A stretch of 64,000 nucleotides of DNA, taken from Verrucomicrobiales bacterium (lineage in GTDB: Bacteria; Verrucomicrobiota; Verrucomicrobiia; Verrucomicrobiales; DEV007). This document shows, one piece after another, positions 43,804 to 52,078 of the stretch. The DNA lies in assembly GCA_016795385.1 (NCBI GenBank), contig JAEUHI010000011.1, forward strand, positions 62,001 through 126,000. The letters run 5' to 3'. Each line of letters begins with the position of its first letter. The first letter of the stretch is position 1. The position numbers and the translations under genes are program-made. The notes under the pieces are model-generated. The model was not told where the DNA came from. It made no database searches and was given only the letters and a program-made list of their open reading frames with translations.

Positions 43804-44562
43804 TTGACTTCGAGTCACTCCTCCTCCCCCTTCCTTGCCTTGTCCACCCCTTCTCCATCCTCTCTCCCTCCGGAAGCTCCCTGGCACGCCGGTCTGCGGG
43901 CCGCACGGGCGAATCTCGTGCCCGGATTGCTGGTGCAGGCTTTCATGATCGGGACGGTGCTGGCCTATTTCTACGCTCCCGCCACCCGCGAAATCTTCGA
44001 CACGCTCGCCGCTTGGAAGTCCCGCTGGGGTTACGCCTACTCTTCCGTCACCGCGATCATCGCCGGGGCTCTGGTGCCGGAGATATTGCGCATCCTCGTC
44101 TTTCAAAAGGGTCGGCCGACACGGCGGAATCTCGGCAATTTCCTTTTCGCCGCCGCCTTCTGGGGCTACAGCGGCATCCAGGTCGATTTTTTCTACCGGA
44201 TGCAGGCGGTCTGGTTCGGGACCGGGGCGGATTTCATCACCGTTTTGAAAAAGGTCCTCGTCGACCAGCTCGTTTATTGCCCGGTGCTCGCCGCGCCCAT
44301 GTCCGTGATCCTCTATGATTGGCGCGCCGCGGGATTCCGGATCGACCGTTTGCCCGGCTTTTTCACCCGCGAATTCTACGTGCAGTCCATCCTGCCGACC
44401 CTGTTCGCGAACTGGGGCGTCTGGATCCCCATCGTCGCAGCTCTTTATTCCCTGCCGTCACTGCTGCAGATCCCGCTCTTCTCCCTCGCGCTCTCGCTCT
44501 GGGTGATCCTCTTCACATGGATGAGCGAGCAGCGGACTTCCGGCAAGGACGCGACTCCCTGA
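43804..44562 (+). CDS. Mpv17/PMP22-like integral membrane protein
   Basis: A protein of about 252 residues with four helices, showing Mpv17-family features: GYSGIQVDFFYRMQAVWFG, then VLKKVLVDQLVYCPVLAAP, and near the end REFYVQSILPTLFANWGVWI followed by a hydrophobic stretch. This order matches the eukaryotic mitochondrial/peroxisomal Mpv17 proteins, whose function is debated (channel or membrane integrity). There is no ATG near the start; a TTG at 43804 is a guess, and other TTG codons up to 43834 are possible. Unusual in bacteria; confidence concerns the motif match by eye. Confidence 0.6.
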   Translation: MTSSHSSSPFLALSTPSPSSLPPEAPWHAGLRAARANLVPGLLVQAFMIGTVLAYFYAPATREIFDTLAAWKSRWGYAYSSVTAIIAGALVPEILRILVFQKGRPTRRNLGNFLFAAAFWGYSGIQVDFFYRMQAVWFGTGADFITVLKKVLVDQLVYCPVLAAPMSVILYDWRAAGFRIDRLPGFFTREFYVQSILPTLFANWGVWIPIVAALYSLPSLLQIPLFSLALSLWVILFTWMSEQRTSGKDATP

Positions 44563-44632
44563 AGCTGCCTTTCCATCGAAAATCTCCCGAAAGTTGCTTT
44601 CCGACGGCGACTTTCGTGCGTAAAGAACCGCG

Positions 44633-45520
44633 ATGCCTCGCAACTCCTCCCTTCTCGGCTTTTCTCTCCTGTTCTCCACCGGATGCCTCCTCGCCGGCGA
44701 ACGTACCGAGGAATCCTTCATTCCGAATTACGCGGTGGCGTCGAGTTACTTCACGTGGGGCGGCGACGCCGATTTCTCCGACGTGCCCGGCAGCATCTCA
44801 CAGCGCGAAGCGGGCTTCGAGGCCAACGTGCCCGTGATCATGCGCGAGGGATTCCGCCTCACCGCCGGCGCGCAGTATCGATGGAACCAATTTGATTTTT
44901 CGGGTGCTCCCCTTCCCTTCGGCTCGGCCTCCCTCGATCTCGACCGGGTGGATCTGCCGATGAATCTTTGGAAGGATTTCAATGACCGTTGGAAGATGTG
45001 GGTGCGCCTCCAGCCCGGCTGGTATTCGGATTTCGGCACGGTGAATTCCGAGGATTTCATTCTCACCTCCCTCGCCCTCCTTTCCTATCAGTGGACCGAA
45101 ACGACGCGGGTGGCCTTCGGTGGCTATTACTCCCGCGATCTCGGGGAAGAAAGGCTCCTCCCCGCGGTGGGTTTCATCTTCGAGCCCGACGCGCACTGGT
45201 CGCTCGCCCTCACCTTCCCCCGTGTGGAACTCGCTTACGCGCCGAACGAAGATCTCCTCCTCACTGCCCGCGGGCTCCTCAGCGGAGCGGGATGGAATAT
45301 CGCCGATCCGGCCGGTGGTCCCGGCGACGTGGATCTGAACTACCAGAGCATCCGTGTCGGCCTCGGGATCGACCGCCGTCTCAGCGGCCCGTGGTGGGCT
45401 TACCTCGATGCTGGCATGCAGCTCGCCCAGGAAATCGAGATCACCGGTGCCCCCTACCGCTTTCAGGAAGATCTCGACGACTCCGCCTACGTCACCGGCG
45501 GGGTGAAGCTGCGATTCTGA
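44633..45520 (+). CDS. Outer-membrane beta-barrel (DUF6268-like) protein
   Basis: A 295-residue exported protein: signal peptide (SSLLGFSLLFSTGCLLAG), then alternating hydrophobic/polar strands with aromatic girdles, e.g. RLTAGAQYRWNQFDFS, MNLWKDFNDRWKMWVRLQPG, AFGGYYSRDLGEE, and a C-terminal YVTGGVKLRF ending in Phe, as in outer-membrane barrels recognised by BamA. It resembles DUF6268-type proteins. The C-terminal F is typical of the barrel signal. Function is unknown. Confidence 0.72.
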   Translation: MPRNSSLLGFSLLFSTGCLLAGERTEESFIPNYAVASSYFTWGGDADFSDVPGSISQREAGFEANVPVIMREGFRLTAGAQYRWNQFDFSGAPLPFGSASLDLDRVDLPMNLWKDFNDRWKMWVRLQPGWYSDFGTVNSEDFILTSLALLSYQWTETTRVAFGGYYSRDLGEERLLPAVGFIFEPDAHWSLALTFPRVELAYAPNEDLLLTARGLLSGAGWNIADPAGGPGDVDLNYQSIRVGLGIDRRLSGPWWAYLDAGMQLAQEIEITGAPYRFQEDLDDSAYVTGGVKLRF

Positions 45521-45538
45521 GGGCGGACGCTCCGCGGA

Positions 45539-46036
45539 TCACCTGTTGCGAAACTGCTGGGCGAGACGTCGCACGCATTTTACCTGGGCCTCCGTCTCGA
45601 GGCAGCATTTCCGACGAGCGCGGATCCACTCGACGGGATCGGTGCCTTTGGGAATGAATCCGGCCCTCGCACACCACGCCGCGATGAATTGCCCGGTGCG
45701 ACCGCATCCCGCGACGCAGTGGATCACGACCGGCTCGCGCACCGCGTGGTGATGATCCATGATCTCGAGAAAGCGCTCGATCTGCTCATCCGTGGGCACG
45801 CCGTAATCGGGCACATGGATGTGGTAATAGGCGAACGCGGGGGGCACATCGCGGCGGTTGTCGAACTCGCAGCAGTTGACGACGGCGCGGATCTTTTTCC
45901 GGGCGTAAATCTCGAAGACATAGGGATCCGGCCACCAGGAGGCGGCAATGACGTCTTCGACGACCCAAGTGAAGGGCTCGGTGCGTTCCGGCTGACCGTT
46001 CTCCGGCCAATACCAGGGGCGTATGAGTTTTGACAT
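45539..46036 (-). CDS. Dual-specificity/tyrosine protein phosphatase
   Basis: A 165-residue cytoplasmic phosphatase of the DSP type. The catalytic P-loop is IHCVAGCGRTGQF (HCx5R) near residue 115; the general-acid Asp is probably in IHVPDYGVPTDEQ near 84. Start is ATG 46036, giving MSKLIRPWYW; an in-frame upstream extension has no plausible start. It is divergent from the FG-GAP gene and converges with the barrel gene. Substrate unknown. Confidence 0.85.
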   Translation of the reverse strand: MSKLIRPWYWPENGQPERTEPFTWVVEDVIAASWWPDPYVFEIYARKKIRAVVNCCEFDNRRDVPPAFAYYHIHVPDYGVPTDEQIERFLEIMDHHHAVREPVVIHCVAGCGRTGQFIAAWCARAGFIPKGTDPVEWIRARRKCCLETEAQVKCVRRLAQQFRNR

Positions 46037-46148
46037 GGGAGGTGGATCGTTATCGCGCGGGGTGCGAAAAGGAAAGCGGTTTGGGAACCCGAGTGAAGGG
46101 GATTTTTTTGAACCCACCTGTAACACCTCTGAAAAAACCGTGCATCCC

Positions 46149-46175
46149 CGATCGGGAGGAATCTGCTCCCGATCG
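46149..46175 (+). promoter_or_regulatory. Hairpin in the leader of the FG-GAP gene
   Basis: Perfect 10-bp inverted repeat CGATCGGGAG and CTCCCGATCG around a 7-nt loop, ending 3 bases before the ATG at 46179. It covers a GGGAGG sequence. It could regulate translation or act as an operator. Confidence 0.45.
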
Positions 46176-46178
46176 ACC

Positions 46179-47972
46179 ATGAACAACCGTACTCTGTATC
46201 TCTCCCTCATCACTCTCACCCTGCCCCTCTCGTGGCTTTCTGCCTCGACCGAAGGGCTCAACCAGGAAGCCTATCTCAAATCCACCAACATCGGCTCCGA
46301 CGTTTACGGGAATGACGTCGCGATATCAGGTCGTTTTGCGATCGTCGGCGCCGCAAGCGAGGACGGCAGCGGTACGAGCGTAAACCCCGCGCCCGATGAT
46401 CTGGCGGCGAACGCCGGTGCGGTCTATGTCTATGAACGCATCAACGGAGTCTGGACATTCCACTCCTATCTGAAGGCGTCGAATACGGATGCCAACGATG
46501 CCTTCGGTGCGGATGTCGTGATCGACGGTGACCTCCTCGCGGTCAGTGCTACCGGCGAATCAAGCAATGCCACCGGCATCAACGGCGACGAGGCAAACAA
46601 CGACGCCATGAACTCGGGAGCGGTCTACATTTTCCGACTCGAGGGCGACACCTGGGTTCAGGAAGCCTACCTCAAGGCCTCGAACTCGGACACCAACGAC
46701 CGTTTCGGTACGGCGTTGGCTCTCGATGGCGACACCCTCGTCGTCGGCGCCCCCGATGATGAGGGTGCCAACACGGAAACCGGCTCCGCTTACGTGTTCG
46801 TCCGTTCCGCAGGTGAGTGGACCGAGCAAGCCCGGCTCAATGCGGCCATATGGAGAAACGGTGACGACTTTGGAACGTCCGTCGCGATCGATGGCGACGT
46901 CCTCGTCGTGGGAGCGCCGAACGAAGACGGCAGTGCCACCGGCGTGAACGGAGACAACAACAACGACAGCAACAACGCCGGCGCCGCCTACGTCTTCAAG
47001 CGAAGCGGTGGGACGTGGTCGGAAATCGCCTATCTCAAGGCCTCGAACACCGATCCCGAAGATCGCTTCGGCAGCGCCGTGACGATTTCCGGCAACACCA
47101 TCGCCGTTGGTTCCGTGCATGAACGTGGAAGCATCGGCGGGATCAATCCGGTCACGAACAACGACGTGCTCCGCACCGGCGCGGTCTATGTCTTCGTCGA
47201 AAACGGGGCGGGGTGGGAACCCCAGGCGACGATCAAGGCGGCTTATCCGACCTTGAACGATGAGTTCGGCAACCAGGTCGAGCTTTCCGGTGATCTTCTC
47301 GTCGTCGCCTCCTACAAGGAAAGCGGAGCCTCAAGCGGGATCGACGGCGACGAGACCACCGACGGGGCTGCTGAATCCGGAGCGGTCTATCTTTTCACCC
47401 GCGAGGGATCCACGTGGAAACAAGACCGGTATTTGAAGGCATCGAATGCGGGAGGCGGCGACCAGTTTGGCGGTGCCATTGCGATCCACAGCGAGGACGC
47501 CGGCGATCTTCTCATCGTGGGTGCAGGCGATGAAGACGGCTCTTCTCCGGGCGTCAACGGTCCCGACAACAACCTTTCGGGCAACGCGGGGGCTGCCTAC
47601 GCTTTCTCCATTCCGCGACCGGTCATCGGGGTGAAGCTCGGCAGCTTCGCCCTGACGAACAACGCGGGCACGTTGAACCTTGGCAAAATCGAGACCGGCA
47701 AGAAAGCCCGGGCGAAGACCTTCACGATCCAGAGCCTCGGCTGGTCCGACCTGAGCGGGCTCCGTGTCGTCGCGAGCGGCAAACAACGCCGCGATTTCAA
47801 GATCACCCAGCCCGCCTCGAAAACACTCGCGCCTGACACCTCCACCACGTTTCGCGTGACCTTCCGACCGCGCGCCAAAGGAAACCGGAAGGCGACGCTC
47901 CTCATCCATAGCAATGCCCCGAAGTCGAATCCCTTCGTTCTCAACGTGAACGGCAGGGCGCGCGGTCGCTGA
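46179..47972 (+). CDS. Secreted FG-GAP repeat protein
   Basis: A 597-residue exported protein: signal peptide (LSLITLTLPLSWLSAS), then seven FG-GAP/integrin-type blades of 60-70 residues, each with an FG-(S/T/A) start and DG.LLVVGA strand (e.g. DAFGADVVIDGDLLAVSA, DRFGTALALDGDTLVVGAPD, FGTSVAIDGDVLVVGAPNED) forming a beta-propeller, followed by a C-terminal ASPM-SPD-2-Hydin-like immunoglobulin domain (TFRVTFRPRAKGNRKATLLI) at about 500-597. Propellers of this type often bind ligands or calcium. It converges with the kinase gene, 7 bases apart. Confidence 0.85.
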   Translation: MNNRTLYLSLITLTLPLSWLSASTEGLNQEAYLKSTNIGSDVYGNDVAISGRFAIVGAASEDGSGTSVNPAPDDLAANAGAVYVYERINGVWTFHSYLKASNTDANDAFGADVVIDGDLLAVSATGESSNATGINGDEANNDAMNSGAVYIFRLEGDTWVQEAYLKASNSDTNDRFGTALALDGDTLVVGAPDDEGANTETGSAYVFVRSAGEWTEQARLNAAIWRNGDDFGTSVAIDGDVLVVGAPNEDGSATGVNGDNNNDSNNAGAAYVFKRSGGTWSEIAYLKASNTDPEDRFGSAVTISGNTIAVGSVHERGSIGGINPVTNNDVLRTGAVYVFVENGAGWEPQATIKAAYPTLNDEFGNQVELSGDLLVVASYKESGASSGIDGDETTDGAAESGAVYLFTREGSTWKQDRYLKASNAGGGDQFGGAIAIHSEDAGDLLIVGAGDEDGSSPGVNGPDNNLSGNAGAAYAFSIPRPVIGVKLGSFALTNNAGTLNLGKIETGKKARAKTFTIQSLGWSDLSGLRVVASGKQRRDFKITQPASKTLAPDTSTTFRVTFRPRAKGNRKATLLIHSNAPKSNPFVLNVNGRARGR

Positions 47973-47979
47973 ACGCCCT

Positions 47980-50900
47980 TCACGGATTCGCGAAGGGCTC
48001 GAGCCAAGCACGCAACGCGGGATCGGCGGATGCGGGCACCGGTTCAATCGAATCGGATCGTGGGCGCACGAGCCGGGACTCGCTGTCAATCGTGACCCCG
48101 ACACGGTTTTCGATCCAGTCGGGCAGCCACGCCGGAGCGCGCTCGAGAAACGGAGGGACTTGGAGGAGGAGCCGCTCATCGCTTCCGAAGGCATGCACCG
48201 TGCCCCCGGCGGCGAGATCCCAGGCGAGACATCGGGCGACTTCGGGCCCGCGCAAAAGTCCGTCGAGACGACGCCCGCTCGCGACATCGAGCAGATGCAA
48301 GGCGCCCTCCCCCGCCGCGGCGAGCCGGCATCCCCCGGGATCCGGGGCGAGCGCGGTGATCGTGCCAGGGAGGTCGATCGGTGTCGGCAGCACCTGATCC
48401 GTTCTCCACTCCCACACCCGCACCTGGCCCGAGGCGGCGAGGGCGACGCGGTCGGCATCAACGAAAGTCACGGCCGTGACCGGTCCGCGCTTCCAATCGC
48501 GGCGGGCGAGGCGTTCGCCTGACAAAACCTCAAACACCGTGGTCGCTCCACCCGGATAGGCGATCGCGGCGAGCGTCCCGTCCTGCGAAAGCGCGAGCGC
48601 ACTGGCTTTTCCCCACTCGCGCAGCGGCCCCATCCCCGACTCCCGCATCGCGACAAACACGCCCGGCGCGGGCGCAAGATCGATCAGGGCGGTTGCGCCA
48701 TCCTTACTCACCGCGGCGAGGCGGATGTCGCCCTCGGAGGCACGCCAGAGAGGGCGCGGAGTTTCCGATCCGGCATCGTGACAAACCCACCCCTCCGCAT
48801 CGATTCCGGTCCAGCCTTGCCCCTCGGTACCGGACGAAAGGGCGAGCCAATTCCTTGTCGGTGGTTTCTGCTCGACGACCGATTCACCCCGGGCCGGAGC
48901 GAGCCATTCGATGCGGTGATCCTCCTCGTGGATCAACACGATCGTCCTCCCCGAAGCATCCGCCCCGCCGTGAATGCGGCCTTCGATCGCGGGCCACTCC
49001 TCCCTCGCCGCGAGCTCGCCGAGACGCCGGCTCACGGGTCGCTCGAAAGCGGCTTGAGTGAGGATCGCGCCCACACCCGCCGGGAGAAGGAGACGCAGGG
49101 GTTTGTCCAAGGATAGCGTTTCGAGCACCGCCCCAGTCGCCAGATCGAGGACGCGAAGCGACGAAGGCGAAAGAGCGAGCAAGCCCTCGCCTCCTGGCAG
49201 AAAGCGAAGTTGCAGGACCGTCTCGCCGGTCGACTCGACGAGATGATCGCCCGGCGAGATCCAAACCGCGCCGTTTCTCCAGGAGGCGGCCACGAAGCCT
49301 CCCCCCTCGTCGATCGCTAGCGCGGTCGGCGGAGCCGGAATCGGGGCGGTCAATTCGCGCGGATGTTCCTGTGATTCATCGAAAAGGAGGATTCGGCCGC
49401 CCTCGAGCGAGACGAGCAACCGGCCACCGGAGGGAGAGACCGCCTCCCTGATCGGCAGCGAGGGAAAGGTATGGCTCGCGATCGTTTCCCCGCCCGGACT
49501 CCCGACGCATCGCAGCTCGCTGGCACCGAGCATCCAGAGATCACCGCTTGGCGTCCACGCAAGCCGACGGAGTCCGGCCGGGGTATCGGGTACCATTGTG
49601 ACCCTCCCTTCGCCATCCACGATCCCGACGCCCGCCTCCGTCGCGCAAGCGATCACGCCTCCGTCGGAGATCGCCAGCAAGGAAAGATCGATCCCGGAGT
49701 TCAAGGAAATCTCCTCGGATCGGAAGGCCCCTCTTTTGAAGCGTGTCAGGGTCGTTTTCCCGGAGGTCTCATCACGTGAGATCAACGCGGCCCACTCGCC
49801 GTTCGCCGACAAGACGAAGGCCGTCACTTCTCCTTCGGGATAGTCGAGCGAGGGAGCCACCGGCCGTGGATAGGATTGATGGCGCAGGGTGCTCAAGGCC
49901 AATCCTAGCGCGGCCTGGTTCTCCGGATCCTGCCGCAGCGCGATGGCGAGGTGCGCGAGGGCGTGGGCGGGACGCCGCCTCTCGCGCATGATCGCCGAGG
50001 CGTAGTGCTCGTTCGCCGCGGCGTGGTCGCGCTCCTCCCGGCGAGATTCGCTCTCGGCGAGGGCGCGGCGGATCTCGGTATTCTTCTGCCAGAGCACCAC
50101 CACGAGCGAAATGACGGAAAGCATCAGCGCGGTGATCAAGCCGGCCATCGCGCGATGGCGTTTCGCCCACTTCGAGAGGAGATAAAAGGTGGATTTCGGC
50201 GCGGCGACGAGTGGACGCCCCTCGAGCCAGGCTTCGAGATCCTCGGCAAGGGCACCGGCGGTGGCGTATCGTCGTCCGACCTCGGCATCGGTGGCTTTCT
50301 CCGCGATCCAGCGAAGCTCCGCCGGCACCGCGGCGCCACCCGGCAAACGGACCCGTGTCTCCTCCCCATCGGGCGACTGCATCGGTGTTGAACCGGTCAA
50401 CAGTTCCCAGAAAATCGCCCCGAGGGCAAAGACATCGGCCCGGGTGTCGGCGGCGCTCCGGTTCTGCGAAGATTGCAGACGTTCGGGGCTCATGTAGCCG
50501 GGCGTGCCCACGACCTGACGGATCTGCGTGTACATCACCCCCGTCACGAGCGGACCATCGAGCGCTTTGGCGATACCGAAGTCGATCACCTTCGGCTCGA
50601 GGGTGCCACCATCTCCCTCGGCAATGAGGAGGTTCGAGGGTTTCAGATCGCGGTGGATGATGCCCTTGAGGTGCGCGTGGGCCACCGCCTTGGCGACGTC
50701 GCGCATCATCGAAACCTTCTCGCGCAGGCCGAGCTTGCGGGCCACGACATCGATCGTGCCTCCCTCGACCAGTTCCATCGCGATGTAGGGACGTCCGTCC
50801 TCCGTCTCGCCGGCGTCGAAGATTCTGGCAATGTGAGGATGATTCATCAGGGCGAGGGCCTGACGTTCCTGCTCGAAGCGCGTCAACAACTCGCGGGTCG

Positions 50901-51147
50901 AGCATCCCTGCCGCAGCACCTTCATCGCCACCGGACGCCGGATCGGCGCGAGCTGCTCCGCCTCATAGACCTGGCCGAAACCACCTTCACCGAGGAGTCG
51001 CTTCAGCCGATACCCTTCGACGAGCGGCAGGTCCTCGCTGAGGTCCGCCTCGCTTTGCCCATCGTCTCCGCCACCGCTGAAGCCGAAGAGCGCGGCCTCA
51101 AGGAGGTCCGCGGCTTTCTCGGCATCGCTGGGAGTCGGATCGATCAT
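47980..51147 (-). CDS. Membrane Ser/Thr protein kinase with C-terminal propeller-like repeats
   Basis: A 1055-residue kinase of the PknB/Hanks type. Kinase domain about 45-310: LLGEGGFGQVYEAEQ (glycine loop), VAMKVLRQG (Lys), GIIHRDLKPSNLLI (catalytic loop), VIDFGIAKALD, and GTPGYMSPERLQ. A transmembrane helix follows near 330 (AGLITALMLSVISLVVVLW), with a coiled coil just after it, then about 650 residues of WD40/beta-propeller-like repeats such as FVLSANGEWAALISRDE and VTFVDADRVALAASGQVRVW. The propeller should lie outside. It starts 28 bases after the ECF sigma gene that precedes it in the same operon. Confidence 0.9.
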   Translation of the reverse strand: MIDPTPSDAEKAADLLEAALFGFSGGGDDGQSEADLSEDLPLVEGYRLKRLLGEGGFGQVYEAEQLAPIRRPVAMKVLRQGCSTRELLTRFEQERQALALMNHPHIARIFDAGETEDGRPYIAMELVEGGTIDVVARKLGLREKVSMMRDVAKAVAHAHLKGIIHRDLKPSNLLIAEGDGGTLEPKVIDFGIAKALDGPLVTGVMYTQIRQVVGTPGYMSPERLQSSQNRSAADTRADVFALGAIFWELLTGSTPMQSPDGEETRVRLPGGAAVPAELRWIAEKATDAEVGRRYATAGALAEDLEAWLEGRPLVAAPKSTFYLLSKWAKRHRAMAGLITALMLSVISLVVVLWQKNTEIRRALAESESRREERDHAAANEHYASAIMRERRRPAHALAHLAIALRQDPENQAALGLALSTLRHQSYPRPVAPSLDYPEGEVTAFVLSANGEWAALISRDETSGKTTLTRFKRGAFRSEEISLNSGIDLSLLAISDGGVIACATEAGVGIVDGEGRVTMVPDTPAGLRRLAWTPSGDLWMLGASELRCVGSPGGETIASHTFPSLPIREAVSPSGGRLLVSLEGGRILLFDESQEHPRELTAPIPAPPTALAIDEGGGFVAASWRNGAVWISPGDHLVESTGETVLQLRFLPGGEGLLALSPSSLRVLDLATGAVLETLSLDKPLRLLLPAGVGAILTQAAFERPVSRRLGELAAREEWPAIEGRIHGGADASGRTIVLIHEEDHRIEWLAPARGESVVEQKPPTRNWLALSSGTEGQGWTGIDAEGWVCHDAGSETPRPLWRASEGDIRLAAVSKDGATALIDLAPAPGVFVAMRESGMGPLREWGKASALALSQDGTLAAIAYPGGATTVFEVLSGERLARRDWKRGPVTAVTFVDADRVALAASGQVRVWEWRTDQVLPTPIDLPGTITALAPDPGGCRLAAAGEGALHLLDVASGRRLDGLLRGPEVARCLAWDLAAGGTVHAFGSDERLLLQVPPFLERAPAWLPDWIENRVGVTIDSESRLVRPRSDSIEPVPASADPALRAWLEPFANP

Positions 51148-51175
51148 TTCCGGAACAGGCGGACGCCGTCACGCT

Positions 51176-51931
51176 TTACGTTTTCCGCAGCATCGTGATC
51201 ATGGCGCGAATCTCCGGCTCGATTTGATCCTCCGACTCCACCGTCGCCGCGACATGACGAAAGAGGAGATTGCGGAAGCGCAGGCGAAGCCGATGGAGAG
51301 CGACGCGGTAGGCCCCAGGAGTCAATCCGGTGCGCTGGGCGCGAAGCGAGGTCTCCGCAGCATCCCCTGGATCAGTGAGGGCGGGCTGGAGTTGATCAAA
51401 GAGTTCTCCCTTTCCCTGTGCCGCATAATCGGCCCGCAGTTCTTTGAGAACATGATCGAGCAAGGTGAGCGCCCACTCGCGGTCGAAAGCTTCGTCGGGC
51501 TGGGTCACGGCGGAAAGAGGCAATTCATCGCTTTCGGAGTCGCGCTCCTCGTCGAGCGAGACGTGGGCCGCCCCGCCTCCGCGGCGCTGGGCGTTGCGGT
51601 CGCGCCGGACATTCGCGAGAAAATGATTCAGCGCGGTGAGCAGGTAGGATCGCAGCCGCCCTTTCGCCGGATCGACTGCTTCGAAATAGCCTTTCCGCAC
51701 CACTGTGGCGAGGAACTCCTGGGTCAGGTCCTCGGCATCGTGGGAGTCGAAGCCGCGTTTTTCAATGCAGATCCGCAGTGGACGCCAATAGAGCCCCACC
51801 ACCTCGCCGAGCGCCTCGTGCGCCCCCGTGTCGCCGCCGCGCGATTGCATCAGCCGCGTCCACGGCGTGTGCGGCATCAGTCCGGTGCGGACGGAGGCTC
51901 GTTTAGGGATGATGGGAGCGGAAACGGACAT
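51176..51931 (-). CDS. ECF-type sigma factor (planctomycete ECF-like) upstream of the kinase
   Basis: A 251-residue sigma factor: region 2 in DAEDLTQEFLATVVRKGYF and GRLRSYLLTALNHFLANVRRDR, and a region 4-like HTH in GLTPGAYRVALHRLRLRFRNLL. The linker is acidic (DEERDSESDE). Planctomycetes and Verrucomicrobia pair such sigma factors with Hanks kinases. The start is ATG 51931. It shares a 147-bp intergenic region with the divergent vWA gene. Confidence 0.86.
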   Translation of the reverse strand: MSVSAPIIPKRASVRTGLMPHTPWTRLMQSRGGDTGAHEALGEVVGLYWRPLRICIEKRGFDSHDAEDLTQEFLATVVRKGYFEAVDPAKGRLRSYLLTALNHFLANVRRDRNAQRRGGGAAHVSLDEERDSESDELPLSAVTQPDEAFDREWALTLLDHVLKELRADYAAQGKGELFDQLQPALTDPGDAAETSLRAQRTGLTPGAYRVALHRLRLRFRNLLFRHVAATVESEDQIEPEIRAMITMLRKT

Positions 51932-52078
51932 CCGGAGACGGGAATCGATACCACGAAAGCCCGACGACGACGAATCCGATTTCCCCGGTCCCGGTCACAA
52001 ACTGGCCCGAATCGGTCAATCAGGAAAGTTGCCCGCGCGCCGTCATTGGTGCTACTCTGGGAAATTCCCTGCACCTCC

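Noticed and set aside
51224..52078. Long N-terminal extension of the vWA gene through the sigma gene
   Set aside because: The frame is open only because of GC bias; sigma motifs on the other strand are clear, and the ATG at 52079 starts a normal protein.
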